Positions 10,233-23,066 of a DNA stretch of 64,000 nucleotides are shown here, piece by piece. Position numbers and translations under genes: made by a program. Each line of letters opens with the position of its first letter. Position 1 is the stretch's first letter. Where the stretch lies: contig NC_053040.3 in assembly GCF_002575655.3 (NCBI RefSeq), positions 225,260,628 to 225,324,627 of the forward strand, in the 5' to 3' direction. The notes beneath the pieces were generated by a model that saw nothing but the letters and a program-made list of their open reading frames with translations, was not told the origin of the DNA and made no database searches. This DNA is from Aegilops tauschii subsp. strangulata. Taxonomy: Eukaryota; Streptophyta; Magnoliopsida; Poales; Poaceae.

Positions 10233-11920
10233 TGATGTCTACTACACAACCTTCTTCTTGTAGACGTTGTTGGGCCTCCAAGTGCAGAGGTTTGTAGGAC
10301 AGTAGCAAATTTCTCTCAAGTGGATGACCTAAGGTTTACCAATCCGTGGGAGGCGTAGGATGAAGATGGTCTCTCTCAAGCAACCCTGAAACCAAATAAC
10401 AAAGAGTCTCTTGTGTCCCCAACACACCCAATACAATGGTAAATTGTATAGGTGCACTAGTTCGGCGAAGAGATGGTGATACAACTGCAATATGGATGGT
10501 AGATATAGGTTTTTGTAATCTGAAAATATAAAAACAGCAAGGTAGCAAGTGGTAAAAGTGAGCGTAAACGGTATTGCAATGCTAGGAAACAAGGCCTAGG
10601 GTTCATAATTTCACTAGTGCAAGTTCTCTCAACAATAATAACATAATTGGATCATATCACTATCCCTCAACATGCAATAAAGAGTCACTCCAAAGTCACT
10701 AATAACGGAGAACAAACGAAGAGATTATTGTAGGGTACGAAACCACCTTAAAGTTATCCTTTCTGATCGATCTATTCAAGAGTCCGTAGTAAAATAACAC
10801 GAAGCTATTCTTTTCGTTCGATCTATCATAGAGTTCGTACTAGAATAACACCTTAAGATACAAATCAACCAAAACCCTAATGTCACCTAGATACTCCAAT
10901 GTCACCTCAAGTATCCGTGGGTATGATTATACGATACGCATCACACAATCTCAGATTCATCTATTCAACCAACACATAGAACCTCAAAGAGTGCCCCAAA
11001 GTTTCTATCGGAGAATCAAGCCGAAAATGTGTGCCAACCCCTATGCATAGGTTCATGGACGGAACCCGCAAGTTGATCACCAAAACATACATCAAGTGGA
11101 TCAATAGAATACCCCATTGTCACCACGGGTATCCCACGCAAGACATACATCAAGTGTTCTCAAATCCTTAAAGACTCAATCCGATAAGATAACTTCAAAG
11201 GGAAAACTCAATCCATTACAAGAGAGTAGAGGGGGAGAAACATCATAAGATCCAACTATAATAGCAAAGCTCACGATACATCAAGATCGTATCACCTCAA
11301 GAACATGAGAGAGAGAGAGAGAGATCAAACACATAGCTACTGGTACATACCCTCAGCCCCGAGGGTGAACTACTCCCTCCTCATCATGGAGAGCGCCGGG
11401 ATGATGAAGATGGCCACCGGTGAGGGATCCCCCCTCTGGCAGGGTGCCGGAACAGGGTCTCGATTGGTTTTTGGTGGCTACAGAGGCTTGCGGCGGCGGA
11501 ACTCCCGATCTATTATGTTCCCCGATGGTTTTAGGGTATATTGGTATATATAGGAGGAAGAAATACGTCAGGGGAGCCACGAGGGGCCCATGAGGGTGGA
11601 GGGCGCACCCAGGGGGTGGGCGCGCCCCCTGCCTCGTGCCTTCCTAGTTGATCCCCTGACGTGCACTCCAAGTCTCCTGGATTGCTTTCTTTCCTAAAAT
11701 AACTTTCCCGAAGGTTTCATTCCATTTGGACTCCGTTTGATATTCCTTTTCTTCGAAACACTGAAACAAGGGGAAAAACAGAAACTGGCACTGGGCTCTG
11801 GGTTAATAGGTTAGTCCCAAAAATAATGTAAAAGTGTTTAATAAAGCCCATAAACATCCAAGATGGATAATATAATAGCATGAATACTTCATAAATTATA
11901 GATACGTTGGAGACGTATCA
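10233..11920 (-). repeat. LTR B, shared inner LTR (hybrid)
   Basis: 1688 bp, bounded by TGATGTC on the plus strand and GACGTATCA at the other end. It serves as 5' LTR for unit 1 and 3' LTR for unit 2. Its left ~470 bp match LTR D with about one difference, while from about 10705 rightward it matches LTR A and differs from D at dozens of sites. It contains a (GA)9 run near 11308 and a minus-strand TATA box near 11543-11552 upstream of a GC-rich leader. Confidence 0.85.
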
Positions 11921-14476
11921 GCATCGCCAAGCTTAATTCCTGCTCGTCCTCGAGTAGGTAAATGATAAAAGAAATAATTTATGAAGTGTGAATGCTAGCA
12001 GGTGCATAAGTTTGATCAATGATAATTTCAATCACCTTTTCTAGCATCATTATATGTCATAACAGTAGTTCAACTCATAGAACTTTTCATGAACAAGTAA
12101 CAAGTTATTCACATGTTAAAGTATAGATCACAAACTTTCTTGAAAACTAACAAACCGTGTTATTAGTCATCAAACAATTACAATTCATCTTATTTTCAGG
12201 AAGAGTCTATGTCAGAGCGTTGATTCAGCAAACTTCACATACTCAACTATCATTTAGTCTTCCATGATTGCTACCACTCAAAGCATATTTTTAGAACAAA
12301 TAGTATTCATCGAACATAGAGAAAGATAGGGGCTTAATGTTTCGCCTCCCAACCTTTTACCTCAGGGGTAATGTCAACAGTAATAATTCATGCTCAAATA
12401 TATTTGAATAGCCATATGTGCCTAGATCTTTCCATCACATGATGCTTGCCAACTAAAGAGTAGGTTGGAATGAGAGGGAATACTACTGACTCTCGCATAA
12501 ATGTAAAAGATAGGCCCTTCGCAGAGGGGAGCAGGGATTTGCAGAGGTGCCAGAGCTCGAAGCAAAAACAGAGATGAAAATAATTTTGAGATGTATGCTT
12601 TCATTGTCAACATAATGACCAAGAGTTCCCAATATCTTCCATACTACATACATTATGGGCGGTTCCCAAACAGAAAGGTAAAGAGTTTTACTCTCCCTCC
12701 ACCAACAATCATCAATCCATGGCTTGCCCAAAACAACGGGTGCCTCCAACTAACATCAATCCTGGGGGAGTTTTGTTTGCAATTATTTTTGATTTGATTT
12801 TGATCTTTTGATCATGGGATTGGGCATCCCAGTTACCAACCATTTTCTCGTGAATGATGAGCGGAGTCCACTCATCGCGAGAATAACCCACCTAGCATGG
12901 AAGATACTGCTAGCCCCTAGTCGCTACATGAGTGATTCGGGCATACAAAACAGATTATTATTTGAAGGTTTAGAGTTTGGCACATGCAAATTTACTTGGA
13001 ACGGCAGGTAAATACCGCATATAGGTAGATATGGTGGACACTCATGGAAGAAACTTGGTACAAGGAGTTTGGATGCACAAGCAGTATTCCCGCTTAGTAC
13101 ATATATTTTGGCTAGCAAAGGATTCTAAATAGCAAGCACCACATGTTAGAGGATCCATAACAATATAACTTCTATACAAATATACCCAAGCATAACTCAT
13201 TATGTTGTCTTTCTTGTCCAACTTCAACTAATTTTCTCAGGTTTGAAAATAATTAATGGGGATCACAATCATAGAAGATGTCCAGGATAGTATATTTATA
13301 TGTGAAATCTCTCTTCCTTCAATATTCTTTCATGAATTGTTCAAGCGACCAATACAATGTTTGCTAACCTTCAAAAAATTACCACCTCTAGTTCTTATAT
13401 GTAAAGTCATTACTCCCCATGGGTAAGCATATGAAAAATATATAATTTCAGATTTGTGACATTCAAATCATTCAACCATTTACTCATAGGATATAAGTGA
13501 AGCACACGAGTAAATGACAAACTACTCCAAAAAGATATAAGTGAAGATCAATGAGTAGTTAAACAATTTTGTAGCTAAGTGAAGACTCTATCTCATTTAA
13601 GAATTTCAGATCTTGATACTTTATTCAAACAGCAAGCAAGGCTAAAGAAAATAAAATGACGCTCCAAGCAAAACACATATCATGTGGTGAATAAAAATAT
13701 AGCTCCAAGTAAAGTTACCGATGAACGAAGGCGAAAGAGGGGATGCCATCCGGGGCATCCCCAAGCTTAGGCTCTTGGTTATCCTTGAATATTACCTTGG
13801 GGTGCCTTGGGCATCCCCAAGCTTAGGCTCTTGACACTCCTTATTCCATAGTCCATCGAATCTTTACCCAAAACATGAAAACTTCACAACACAAAACTTA
13901 ACAGAAAATCTCGTGAGCTCCGTTAGTATAAGAAATAAATCACCACTTAGGTACTCTTGTGAACTTATTATAAATTCATATTGGTGTAGTATCTACTATA
14001 TTCCAACTCCTCTATGGTTCATACCCTCCGATACTACTCATAGATTCATCAAAATATGCAAACAACACATAGAAAACAGAATCTGTCAAAAACAGAATAG
14101 TCTGTAGTAATCTGTATCAAACGTATACTTCTGGAACTCCAACAATTCTACAATAAATTGGTGGACCTGAGGAATTTGCCTAGTAATCATCTTCAAAAAG
14201 AATCAACTAAATAGCACTCTCCAGTAAAAAGTTGAATCTAATCTTGTGAGCGCTAAAGTTTCTGTTTTTTACAGCATGATCATAAAGACTTCACCCAAGT
14301 CTTCCCAAAGGTTCTACTTGGCACAAACACTAATTAAAACATAAAACCACATCTAAACAGAATCTAGAAGGATTATTTATCCCTAAAAAGAACCAAAAAT
14401 AAAGAAACTAAAAATAAAATTGGGTTGCCTCCCAACAAGCGCTATCGTTTAACGCCCCTAGCTAGGCATGATGATT
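11921..14476 (-). other. Polypurine tract and non-coding 3' region, unit 2
   Basis: Same organisation and length as in unit 1. Visible substitutions against unit 1 are few, for example G for A at about 12848 in the phrase TCTCGTGAAT, shared with unit 3. No additional open frame or insertion. Confidence 0.65.
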
Positions 14477-16555
14477 TCAATGATGCTCACAAAAAGAAAA
14501 GAATTGAAACATAAAGAGAGCATCATGAAGAATATGACTAGCACATTTAAGTCTAACCCACTTCCTATGCATAGGGATTTTGTGAGCAAACAACTTATGG
14601 GAACAATAATCAACTAGCATAGGAAGGCAAAACAAACATAACTTCAAAACTTTAAGCACGCAGAGAGGAAACTTGATATTATTGCAATTCGTACAAGCAT
14701 ATATTACTCCCTCGTAATAATTCTCAGTAGCATCATGAATGAATTCAACAATATAACCAGCACCTAAAGCATTCTTTTCATGATCTACAAGCATAGAAAA
14801 TTTACTACTCTCCACATAAGCAAATTTCTTCTCATTCGGAATAGTGGGAGTATCATAAGAGACTTGAATATTATAAATTGTTTCCACATTAAAAGAGTAA
14901 TGTTCAGAAAAAGGGGAATCATAATCATGACAGATTTTATAAATATAATCATCACTACTTTTTATAGCATAAGTTTCGTCACAGTAATCATCATAAGTAG
15001 CAACTTTGTTCTCATCATAATCAATTGAAACCTCTTCCGAAATAGTGGATTCATCACTAAATAAAGTCATGACCTCTCCAAATCCACTTTCATAAATATT
15101 ATAAGATTCAACATCGTCCAAAATAGTGGGATCATTACTTCCTAAAGTTGACACTCTTCCAAACCCACTTTCATCAATATAATCATCATAGGTAGAAGGC
15201 ATGCTATCATCATAACAACTTTGCATATCAAAACTTGGGAGGCTAAAAATATCATATTCATTAAACGTAGCATCCCCAAGCTTGGGACAAACATTAATTG
15301 CAGCAAATATATTCTCAAAAACATCATCTTCTCCAAACATATCATCCCCAAGCTTGAGCCTTTTTATATCATAAGCATAATCACTCTCATCATTAACAGT
15401 ATGGATAGCACCAATAGTATAGCAATTATCATATTCTTCCAAGCAAATGCCAAAAAGATTTTCAAGATCATAAGAAGTACTATCTTCCCAATCATAATCA
15501 TCACAACAAGCAATAGGCATAACAATATCATCATCAAGTGCATCATCTTCCACAATTATTTTTGATTCATTTTCACGGGGCACAACAATAATAGGAGCAA
15601 CATTATTTGGGAGAGATATCTTTTTACCTCTCTTCCTTTTTCTTTTCTTCTTCTTCTTCACATCATGTGTGGGTTCAATCCTATTTTTGGAGCTCCTTAT
15701 TAATGAGATTGGTTGAATAGAAGGCTCCTCCTTGTTACCTGATTCATCATAAGAAATAATAGGAGAATATTGGGAAGTCTCTTCCCTTTCGTTAGTATTC
15801 TCTTCATCTTCTATTTGTTTTCTTTTCTTTATGTAATTGGCAATATAAGGATTTTCAATGCAATTCACCGCACAATACATATAAATTTCTTCTAGATCAA
15901 TATCGAGGAATTTCTCGAGGTTATATTCTGGAATAATCTTAGTTTGACGTTTCATTTCTTCATAACCCAAAAGCAAACTAAGTTCACTATGATGTGCAAG
16001 GGAAATCAAGTCATCACAATTTTTGGACATGATTCGATCATGAAACAATTTGCATTCGATATTTAAATGACCATGTTCATTGCAAAGTTCACAAGTATGG
16101 CTAAGAAATATTAAATTTTCAGCACTAACATTTAGCCTTTCTTGCAACCATTTAGTTTCTAAATGCTTATACCTCTTGCAATATCTATCTTCCCTATTTG
16201 GTGTGTACTTGCAAACCCAATGCAGTCCACAAAAATTGACATGTTTATAGGAGACATTTTCATCATAACTAGTGCAATCATCATTAGTACTATGGATATT
16301 CAAAGAATTCATACTAACAACATTGCAATCATGCTCATCATTCACATATTTTATGCCAATCATTCTATGTAATTCTTCTTCTAGTACTTGAGCACAATTT
16401 TCCTTTCCATCATCTTCACGAAAGACATTAAAAAGATGAAGCATATGAGGCACCCTTAATTCCATTTTTTGTAGTTTTCTTTTATGAACTAAACTAGTGA
16501 TAAAAAAGAAACTAAAAGATTCGATTGCAAGATCTAAAGATATACCTTCAAGCAC
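14477..16555 (-). CDS. gag: Gag-like protein with zinc knuckle, copy 2
   Basis: Second copy of the 692-codon frame, fully open, with the CCHC knuckle and basic run unchanged. Against copy 1 it has Asp536 for Tyr536 and Val387 for Ile387, the latter private to this copy. Primer site and LTR C lie just upstream. The absence of stops or frameshifts in three copies means either that duplication is very recent or that the frame was under selection until then. The near identity of the units favours the first. Confidence 0.75.
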   Translation of the reverse strand: MLEGISLDLAIESFSFFFITSLVHKRKLQKMELRVPHMLHLFNVFREDDGKENCAQVLEEELHRMIGIKYVNDEHDCNVVSMNSLNIHSTNDDCTSYDENVSYKHVNFCGLHWVCKYTPNREDRYCKRYKHLETKWLQERLNVSAENLIFLSHTCELCNEHGHLNIECKLFHDRIMSKNCDDLISLAHHSELSLLLGYEEMKRQTKIIPEYNLEKFLDIDLEEIYMYCAVNCIENPYIANYIKKRKQIEDEENTNEREETSQYSPIISYDESGNKEEPSIQPISLIRSSKNRIEPTHDVKKKKKRKRKRGKKISLPNNVAPIIVVPRENESKIIVEDDALDDDIVMPIACCDDYDWEDSTSYDLENLFGICLEEYDNCYTIGAIHTVNDESDYAYDIKRLKLGDDMFGEDDVFENIFAAINVCPKLGDATFNEYDIFSLPSFDMQSCYDDSMPSTYDDYIDESGFGRVSTLGSNDPTILDDVESYNIYESGFGEVMTLFSDESTISEEVSIDYDENKVATYDDYCDETYAIKSSDDYIYKICHDYDSPFSEHYSFNVETIYNIQVSYDTPTIPNEKKFAYVESSKFSMLVDHEKNALGAGYIVEFIHDATENYYEGVIYACTNCNNIKFPLCVLKVLKLCLFCLPMLVDYCSHKLFAHKIPMHRKWVRLKCASHILHDALFMFQFFSFCEHH

Positions 16556-16560
16556 TCACC

Positions 16561-16640
16561 TCCCCGGCAACGGCGCCAGAAAAGAGCTTAGTTGACAGGG
16601 TGTGAGTGCTGCTTACCTAGCCTCCCCAGCAACGGCCCCA
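16561..16640 (-). promoter_or_regulatory. Doubled tRNA-Asp primer-binding site, unit 2
   Basis: Perfect distal site at 16561-16578 and two-mismatch proximal site at 16623-16640, 10 bp from LTR C. Sequence identical to unit 1. Confidence 0.8.
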
Positions 16641-16650
16641 GAAAAGAGCT

Positions 16651-18336
16651 TGATGTCTACTACACAACCTTCTTCTTGTAGACGTTGTTGGGCCTCCAAG
16701 TGCAGAGGTTTGTAGGACAGTAGCAAATTTCTCTCAAGTGGATGACCTAAGGTTTACCAATCCGTGGGAGGCGTAGGATGAAGATGGTCTCTCTCAAGCA
16801 ACCCTGAAACCAAATAACAAAGAGTCTCTTGTGTCCCCAACACACCCAATACAATGGTAAATTGTATAGGTGCACTAGTTCGGCGAAGAGATGGTGATAC
16901 AACTGCAATATGGATGGTAGATATAGGTTTTTGTAATCTGAAAATATAAAAACAGCAAGGTAGCAAGTGGTAAAAGTGAGCGTAAACGGTATTGCAATGC
17001 TAGGAAACAAGGCCTAGGGTTCATAATTTCACTAGTGCAAGTTCTCTCAACAATAATAACATAATTGGATCATATCACTATCCCTCAACATGCAATAAAG
17101 AGTCACTCCAAAGTCACTAATAACGGAGAACAAACGAAGAGATTATTGTAGGGTACGAAACCACCTTAAAGTTATCCTTTCTGATCGATCTATTCAAGAG
17201 TCCGTAGTAAAATAACACGAAGCTATTCTTTTCGTTCGATCTATCATAGAGTTCGTACTAGAATAACACCTTAAGATACAAATCAACCAAAACCCTAATG
17301 TCACCTAGATACTCCAATGTCACCTCAAGTATCCGTGGGTATGATTATACGATACGCATCACACAATCTCAGATTCATCTATTCAACCAACACATAGAAC
17401 CTCAAAGAGTGCCCCAAAGTTTCTATCGGAGAATCAAGCCGAAAACGTGTGCCAACCCCTATGCATAGGTTCATGGACGGAACCCGCAAGTTGATCACCA
17501 AAACATACATCAAGTGGATCAATAGAATACCCCATTGTCACCACGGGTATCCCACGCAAGACATACATCAAGTGTTCTCAAATCCTTAAAGACTCAATCC
17601 GATAAGATAACTTCAAAGGGAAAACTCAATCCATTACAAGAGAGTAGAGGGGGAGAAACATCATAAGATCCAACTATAATAGCAAAGCTCACGATACATC
17701 AAGATCGTATCACCTCAAGAACATGAGAGAGAGAGAGAGATCAAACACATAGCTACTGGTACATACCCTCAGCCCCGAGGGTGAACTACTCCCTCCTCAT
17801 CATGGAGAGCGCCGGGATGATGAAGATGGCCACCGGTGAGGGATCCCCCCTCTGGCAGGGTGCCGGAACAGGGTCTCGATTGGTTTTTGGTGGCTACAGA
17901 GGCTTGCGGCGGCGGAACTCCTGATCTATTATGTTCCCCGATGGTTTTAGGGTATATTGGTATATATAGGAGGAAGAAATACGTCAGGGGAGACACGAGG
18001 GGCCCATGAGGGTGGAGGGCGCACCCAGGGGGTGGGCGCGCCCCCTGCCTCGTGCCTTCCTAGTTGATCCCCTGACGTGCACTCCAAGTCTCCTGGATTG
18101 CTTTCTTTCCTAAAATAACTTTCCCGAAGGTTTCATTCCATTTGGACTCCGTTTGATATTCCTTTTCTTCGAAACACTGAAACAAGGGGAAAAACAGAAA
18201 CTGGCACTGGGCTCTGGGTTAATAGGTTAGTCCCAAAAATAATGTAAAAGTGTTTAATAAAGCCCATAAACATCCAAGATGGATAATATAATAGCATGAA
18301 TACTTCATAAATTATAGATACGTTGGAGACGTATCA
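16651..18336 (-). repeat. LTR C, shared inner LTR (hybrid)
   Basis: 1686 bp, nearly identical to LTR B. It differs by one GA unit and a few substitutions, including T for C in GAACTCCTGATC near 17922 and A for C in GGAGACACGAG near 17993. Like B it carries the D-like left block and the A-like right block, so the two inner LTRs probably arose from one recombination product that was then copied again. Confidence 0.85.
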
Positions 18337-20892
18337 GCATCGCCAAGCTTAATTCCTGCTCGTCCTCGAGTAGGTAAATGATAAAAGAAATAATTTATGA
18401 AGTGTGAATGCTAGCAGGTGCATAAGTTTGATCAATGATAATTTCAATCACCTTTTCTAGCATCATTATATGTCATAACAGTAGTTCAACTCATAGAACT
18501 TTTCATGAACAAGTAACAAGTTATTCACATGTTAAAGTATAGATCACAAACTTTCTTGAAAACTAACAAACCGTGTTATTAGTCATCAAACAATTACAAT
18601 TCATCTTATTTTCAAGAAGAGTCTATGTCAGAGCGTTGATTCAGCAAACTTCACATACTCAACTATCATTTAGTCTTCCATGATTGCTACCACTCAAAGC
18701 ATATTTTTAGAACAAATAGTATTCATCGAACATAGAGAAAGATAGGGGCTTAATGTTTCGCCTCCCAACCTTTTACCTCAGGGGTAATGTCAACAGTAAT
18801 AATTCATGCTCAAATATATTTGAATAGCCATATGTGCCTAGATCTTTCCATCACATGATGCTTGCCAACTAAAGAGTAGGTTGGAATGAGAGGGAATACT
18901 ACTGACTCTCGCATAAATGTAAAAGATAGGCCCTTCGCAGAGGGGAGCAGGGATTTGCAGAGGTGCCAGAGCTCGAAGCAAAAACAGAGATGAAAATAAT
19001 TTTGAGATGTATGCTTTCATTGTCAACATAATGACCAAGAGTTCCCAATATCTTCCATACTACATACATTATGGGCGGTTCCCAAACAGAAAGGTAAAGA
19101 GTTTTACTCTCCCTCCACCAACAATCATCAATCCATGGCTTGCCCAAAACAACGGGTGCCTCCAACTAACATCAATCCTGGGGGAGTTTTGTTTGCAATT
19201 ATTTTTGATTTGATTTTGATCTTTTGATCATGGGATTGGGCATCCCAGTTACCAACCATTTTCTCGTGAATGATGAGCGGAGTCCACTCATCGCGAGAAT
19301 AACCCACCTAGCATGGAAGATACTGCTAGCCCCTAGTCGCTACATGAGTGATTCGGGCATACAAAACAGATTATTATTTGAAGGTTTAGAGTTTGGCACA
19401 TGCAAATTTACTTGGAACGGCAGGTAAATACCGCATATAGGTAGATATGGTGGACACTCATGGAAGAAACTTGGTACAAGGAGTTTGGATGCACAAGCAG
19501 TATTCCCGCTTAGTACATATATTTTGGCTAGCAAAGGATTCTAAATAGCAAGCACCACATGTTAGAGGATCCATAACAATATAACTTCTATACAAATATA
19601 CCCAAGCATAACTCATTATGTTGTCTTTCTTGTCCAACTTCAACTAATTTTCTCAGGTTTGAAAATAATTAATGGGGATCACAATCATAGAAGATGTCCA
19701 GGATAGTATATTTATATGTGAAATCTCTCTTCCTTCAATATTCTTTCATGAATTGTTCAAGCGACCAATACAATGTTTGCTAACCTTCAAAAAATTACCA
19801 CCTCTAGTTCTTATATGTAAAGTCATTACTCCCCATGGGTAAGCATATGAAAAATATATAATTTCAGATTTGTGACATTCAAATCATTCAACCATTTACT
19901 CATAGGATATAAGTGAAGCACACGAGTAAATGACAAACTACTCCAAAAAGATATAAGTGAAGATCAATGAGTAGTTAAACAATTTTGTAGCTAAGTGAAG
20001 ACTCTATCTCATTTAAGAATTTCAGATCTTGATACTTTATTCAAACAGCAAGCAAGGCTAAAGAAAATAAAATGACGCTCCAAGCAAAACACATATCATG
20101 TGGTGAATAAAAATATAGCTCCAAGTAAAGTTACCGATGAACGAAGGCGAAAGAGGGGATGCCATCCGGGGCATCCCCAAGCTTAGGCTCTTGGTTATCC
20201 TTGAATATTACCTTGGGGTGCCTTGGGCATCCCCAAGCTTAGGCTCTTGACACTCCTTATTCCATAGTCCATCGAATCTTTACCCAAAACATGAAAACTT
20301 CACAACACAAAACTTAACAGAAAATCTCGTGAGCTCCGTTAGTATAAGAAATAAATCACCACTTAGGTACTCTTGTGAACTTATTATAAATTCATATTGG
20401 TGTAGTATCTACTATATTCCAACTCCTCTATGGTTCATACCCTCCGATACTACTCATAGATTCATCAAAATATGCAAACAACACATAGAAAACAGAATCT
20501 GTCAAAAACAGAATAGTCTGTAGTAATCTGTATCAAACGTATACTTCTGGAACTCCAACAATTCTACAATAAATTGGTGGACCTGAGGAATTTGCCTAGT
20601 AATCATCTTCAAAAAGAATCAACTAAATAGCACTCTCCAGTAAAAAGTTGAATCTAATCTTGTGAGCGCTAAAGTTTCTGTTTTTTACAGCATGATCATA
20701 AAGACTTCACCCAAGTCTTCCCAAAGGTTCTACTTGGCACAAACACTAATTAAAACATAAAACCACATCTAAACAGAATCTAGAAGGATTATTTATCCCT
20801 AAAAAGAACCAAAAATAAAGAAACTAAAAATAAAATTGGGTTGCCTCCCAACAAGCGCTATCGTTTAACGCCCCTAGCTAGGCATGATGATT
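18337..20892 (-). other. Polypurine tract and non-coding 3' region, unit 3
   Basis: Same 4730-bp internal layout. Private change: A for G in TTCAAGAAGAG near 18615. Otherwise it follows unit 2. Confidence 0.65.
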
Positions 20893-22971
20893 TCAATGAT
20901 GCTCACAAAAAGAAAAGAATTGAAACATAAAGAGAGCATCATGAAGAATATGACTAGCACATTTAAGTCTAACCCACTTCCTATGCATAGGGATTTTGTG
21001 AGCAAACAACTTATGGGAACAATAATCAACTAGCATAGGAAGGCAAAACAAACATAACTTCAAAACTTTAAGCACGCAGAGAGGAAACTTGATATTATTG
21101 CAATTCGTACAAGCATATATTACTCCCTCGTAATAATTCTCAGTAGCATCATGAATGAATTCAACAATATAACCAGCACCTAAAGCATTCTTTTCATGAT
21201 CTACAAGCATAGAAAATTTACTACTCTCCACATAAGCAAATTTCTTCTCATTCGGAATAGTGGGAGTATCATAAGAGACTTGAATATTATAAATTGTTTC
21301 CACATTAAAAGAGTAATGTTCAGAAAAAGGGGAATCATAATCATGACAGATTTTATAAATATAATCATCACTACTTTTTATAGCATAAGTTTCGTCACAG
21401 TAATCATCATAAGTAGCAACTTTGTTCTCATCATAATCAATTGAAACCTCTTCCGAAATAGTGGATTCATCACTAAATAAAGTCATGACCTCTCCAAATC
21501 CACTTTCATAAATATTATAAGATTCAACATCGTCCAAAATAGTGGGATCATTACTTCCTAAAGTTGACACTCTTCCAAACCCACTTTCATCAATATAATC
21601 ATCATAGGTAGAAGGCATGCTATCATCATAACAACTTTGCATATCAAAACTTGGGAGGCTAAAAATATCATATTCATTAAACGTAGCATCCCCAAGCTTG
21701 GGACAAACATTAATTGCAGCAAATATATTCTCAAAAACATCATCTTCTCCAAACATATCATCCCCAAGCTTGAGCCTTTTTATATCATAAGCATAATCAC
21801 TCTCATCATTAATAGTATGGATAGCACCAATAGTATAGCAATTATCATATTCTTCCAAGCAAATGCCAAAAAGATTTTCAAGATCATAAGAAGTACTATC
21901 TTCCCAATCATAATCATCACAACAAGCAATAGGCATAACAATATCATCATCAAGTGCATCATCTTCCACAATTATTTTTGATTCATTTTCACGGGGCACA
22001 ACAATAATAGGAGCAACATTATTTGGGAGAGATATCTTTTTACCTCTCTTCCTTTTTCTTTTCTTCTTCTTCTTCACATCATGTGTGGGTTCAATCCTCT
22101 TTTTGGAGCTCCTTATTAATGAGATTGGTTGAATAGAAGGCTCCTCCTTGTTACCTGATTCATCATAAGTAATAATAGGAGAATATTGGGAAGTCTCTTC
22201 CCTTTCGTTAGTATTCTCTTCATCTTCTATTTGTTTTCTTTTCTTTATGTAATTGGCAATATAAGGATTTTCAATGCAATTCACCGCACAATACATATAA
22301 ATTTCTTCTAGATCAATATCGAGGAATTTCTCGAGGTTATATTCTGGAATAATCTTAGTTTGACGTTTCATTTCTTCATAACCCAAAAGCAAACTAAGTT
22401 CACTATGATGTGCAAGGGAAATCAAGTCATCACAATTTTTGGACATGATTCGATCATGAAACAATTTGCATTCGATATTTAAATGACCATGTTCATTGCA
22501 AAGTTCACAAGTATGGCTAAGAAATATTAAATTTTCAGCACTAACATTTAGCCTTTCTTGCAACCATTTAGTTTCTAAATGCTTATACCTCTTGCAATAT
22601 CTATCTTCCCTATTTGGTGTGTACTTGCAAACCCAATGCAGTCCACAAAAATTGACATGTTTATAGGAGACATTTTCATCATAACTAGTGCAATCATCAT
22701 TAGTACTATGGATATTCAAAGAATTCATACTAACAACATTGCAATCATGCTCATCATTCACATATTTTATGCCAATCATTCTATGTAATTCTTCTTCTAG
22801 TACTTGAGCACAATTTTCCTTTCCATCATCTTCACGAAAGACATTAAAAAGATGAAGCATATGAGGCACCCTTAATTCCATTTTTTGTAGTTTTCTTTTA
22901 TAAACTAAACTAGTGATAAAAAAGAAACTAAAAGATTCGATTGCAAGATCTAAAGATGTACCTTCAAGCAC
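20893..22971 (-). CDS. gag: Gag-like protein with zinc knuckle, copy 3
   Basis: Third copy, also fully open. It has four private residues, Thr5, Tyr24, Thr268 and Lys291, all in the N-terminal 300 residues, which lie nearest the divergent LTR D. From residue 300 onward it matches copy 2 except at position 387, where it keeps the copy-1 Ile. Clustering of differences towards the right edge of the array agrees with unit 3 retaining the original, less homogenised side of the array. This is inference from few sites. Confidence 0.75.
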   Translation of the reverse strand: MLEGTSLDLAIESFSFFFITSLVYKRKLQKMELRVPHMLHLFNVFREDDGKENCAQVLEEELHRMIGIKYVNDEHDCNVVSMNSLNIHSTNDDCTSYDENVSYKHVNFCGLHWVCKYTPNREDRYCKRYKHLETKWLQERLNVSAENLIFLSHTCELCNEHGHLNIECKLFHDRIMSKNCDDLISLAHHSELSLLLGYEEMKRQTKIIPEYNLEKFLDIDLEEIYMYCAVNCIENPYIANYIKKRKQIEDEENTNEREETSQYSPIITYDESGNKEEPSIQPISLIRSSKKRIEPTHDVKKKKKRKRKRGKKISLPNNVAPIIVVPRENESKIIVEDDALDDDIVMPIACCDDYDWEDSTSYDLENLFGICLEEYDNCYTIGAIHTINDESDYAYDIKRLKLGDDMFGEDDVFENIFAAINVCPKLGDATFNEYDIFSLPSFDMQSCYDDSMPSTYDDYIDESGFGRVSTLGSNDPTILDDVESYNIYESGFGEVMTLFSDESTISEEVSIDYDENKVATYDDYCDETYAIKSSDDYIYKICHDYDSPFSEHYSFNVETIYNIQVSYDTPTIPNEKKFAYVESSKFSMLVDHEKNALGAGYIVEFIHDATENYYEGVIYACTNCNNIKFPLCVLKVLKLCLFCLPMLVDYCSHKLFAHKIPMHRKWVRLKCASHILHDALFMFQFFSFCEHH

Positions 22972-22976
22972 TCACC

Positions 22977-23056
22977 TCCCCGGCAACGGCGCCAGAAAAG
23001 AGCTTAGTTGACAGGGTGTGAGTGCTGCTTACCTAGCCTCCCCAGCAACGGCCCCA
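22977..23056 (-). promoter_or_regulatory. Doubled tRNA-Asp primer-binding site, unit 3
   Basis: Perfect distal site at 22977-22994 and two-mismatch proximal site at 23039-23056, 10 bp from LTR D. The duplication therefore predates the trimer. Confidence 0.8.
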
Positions 23057-23066
23057 GAAAAGAGCT

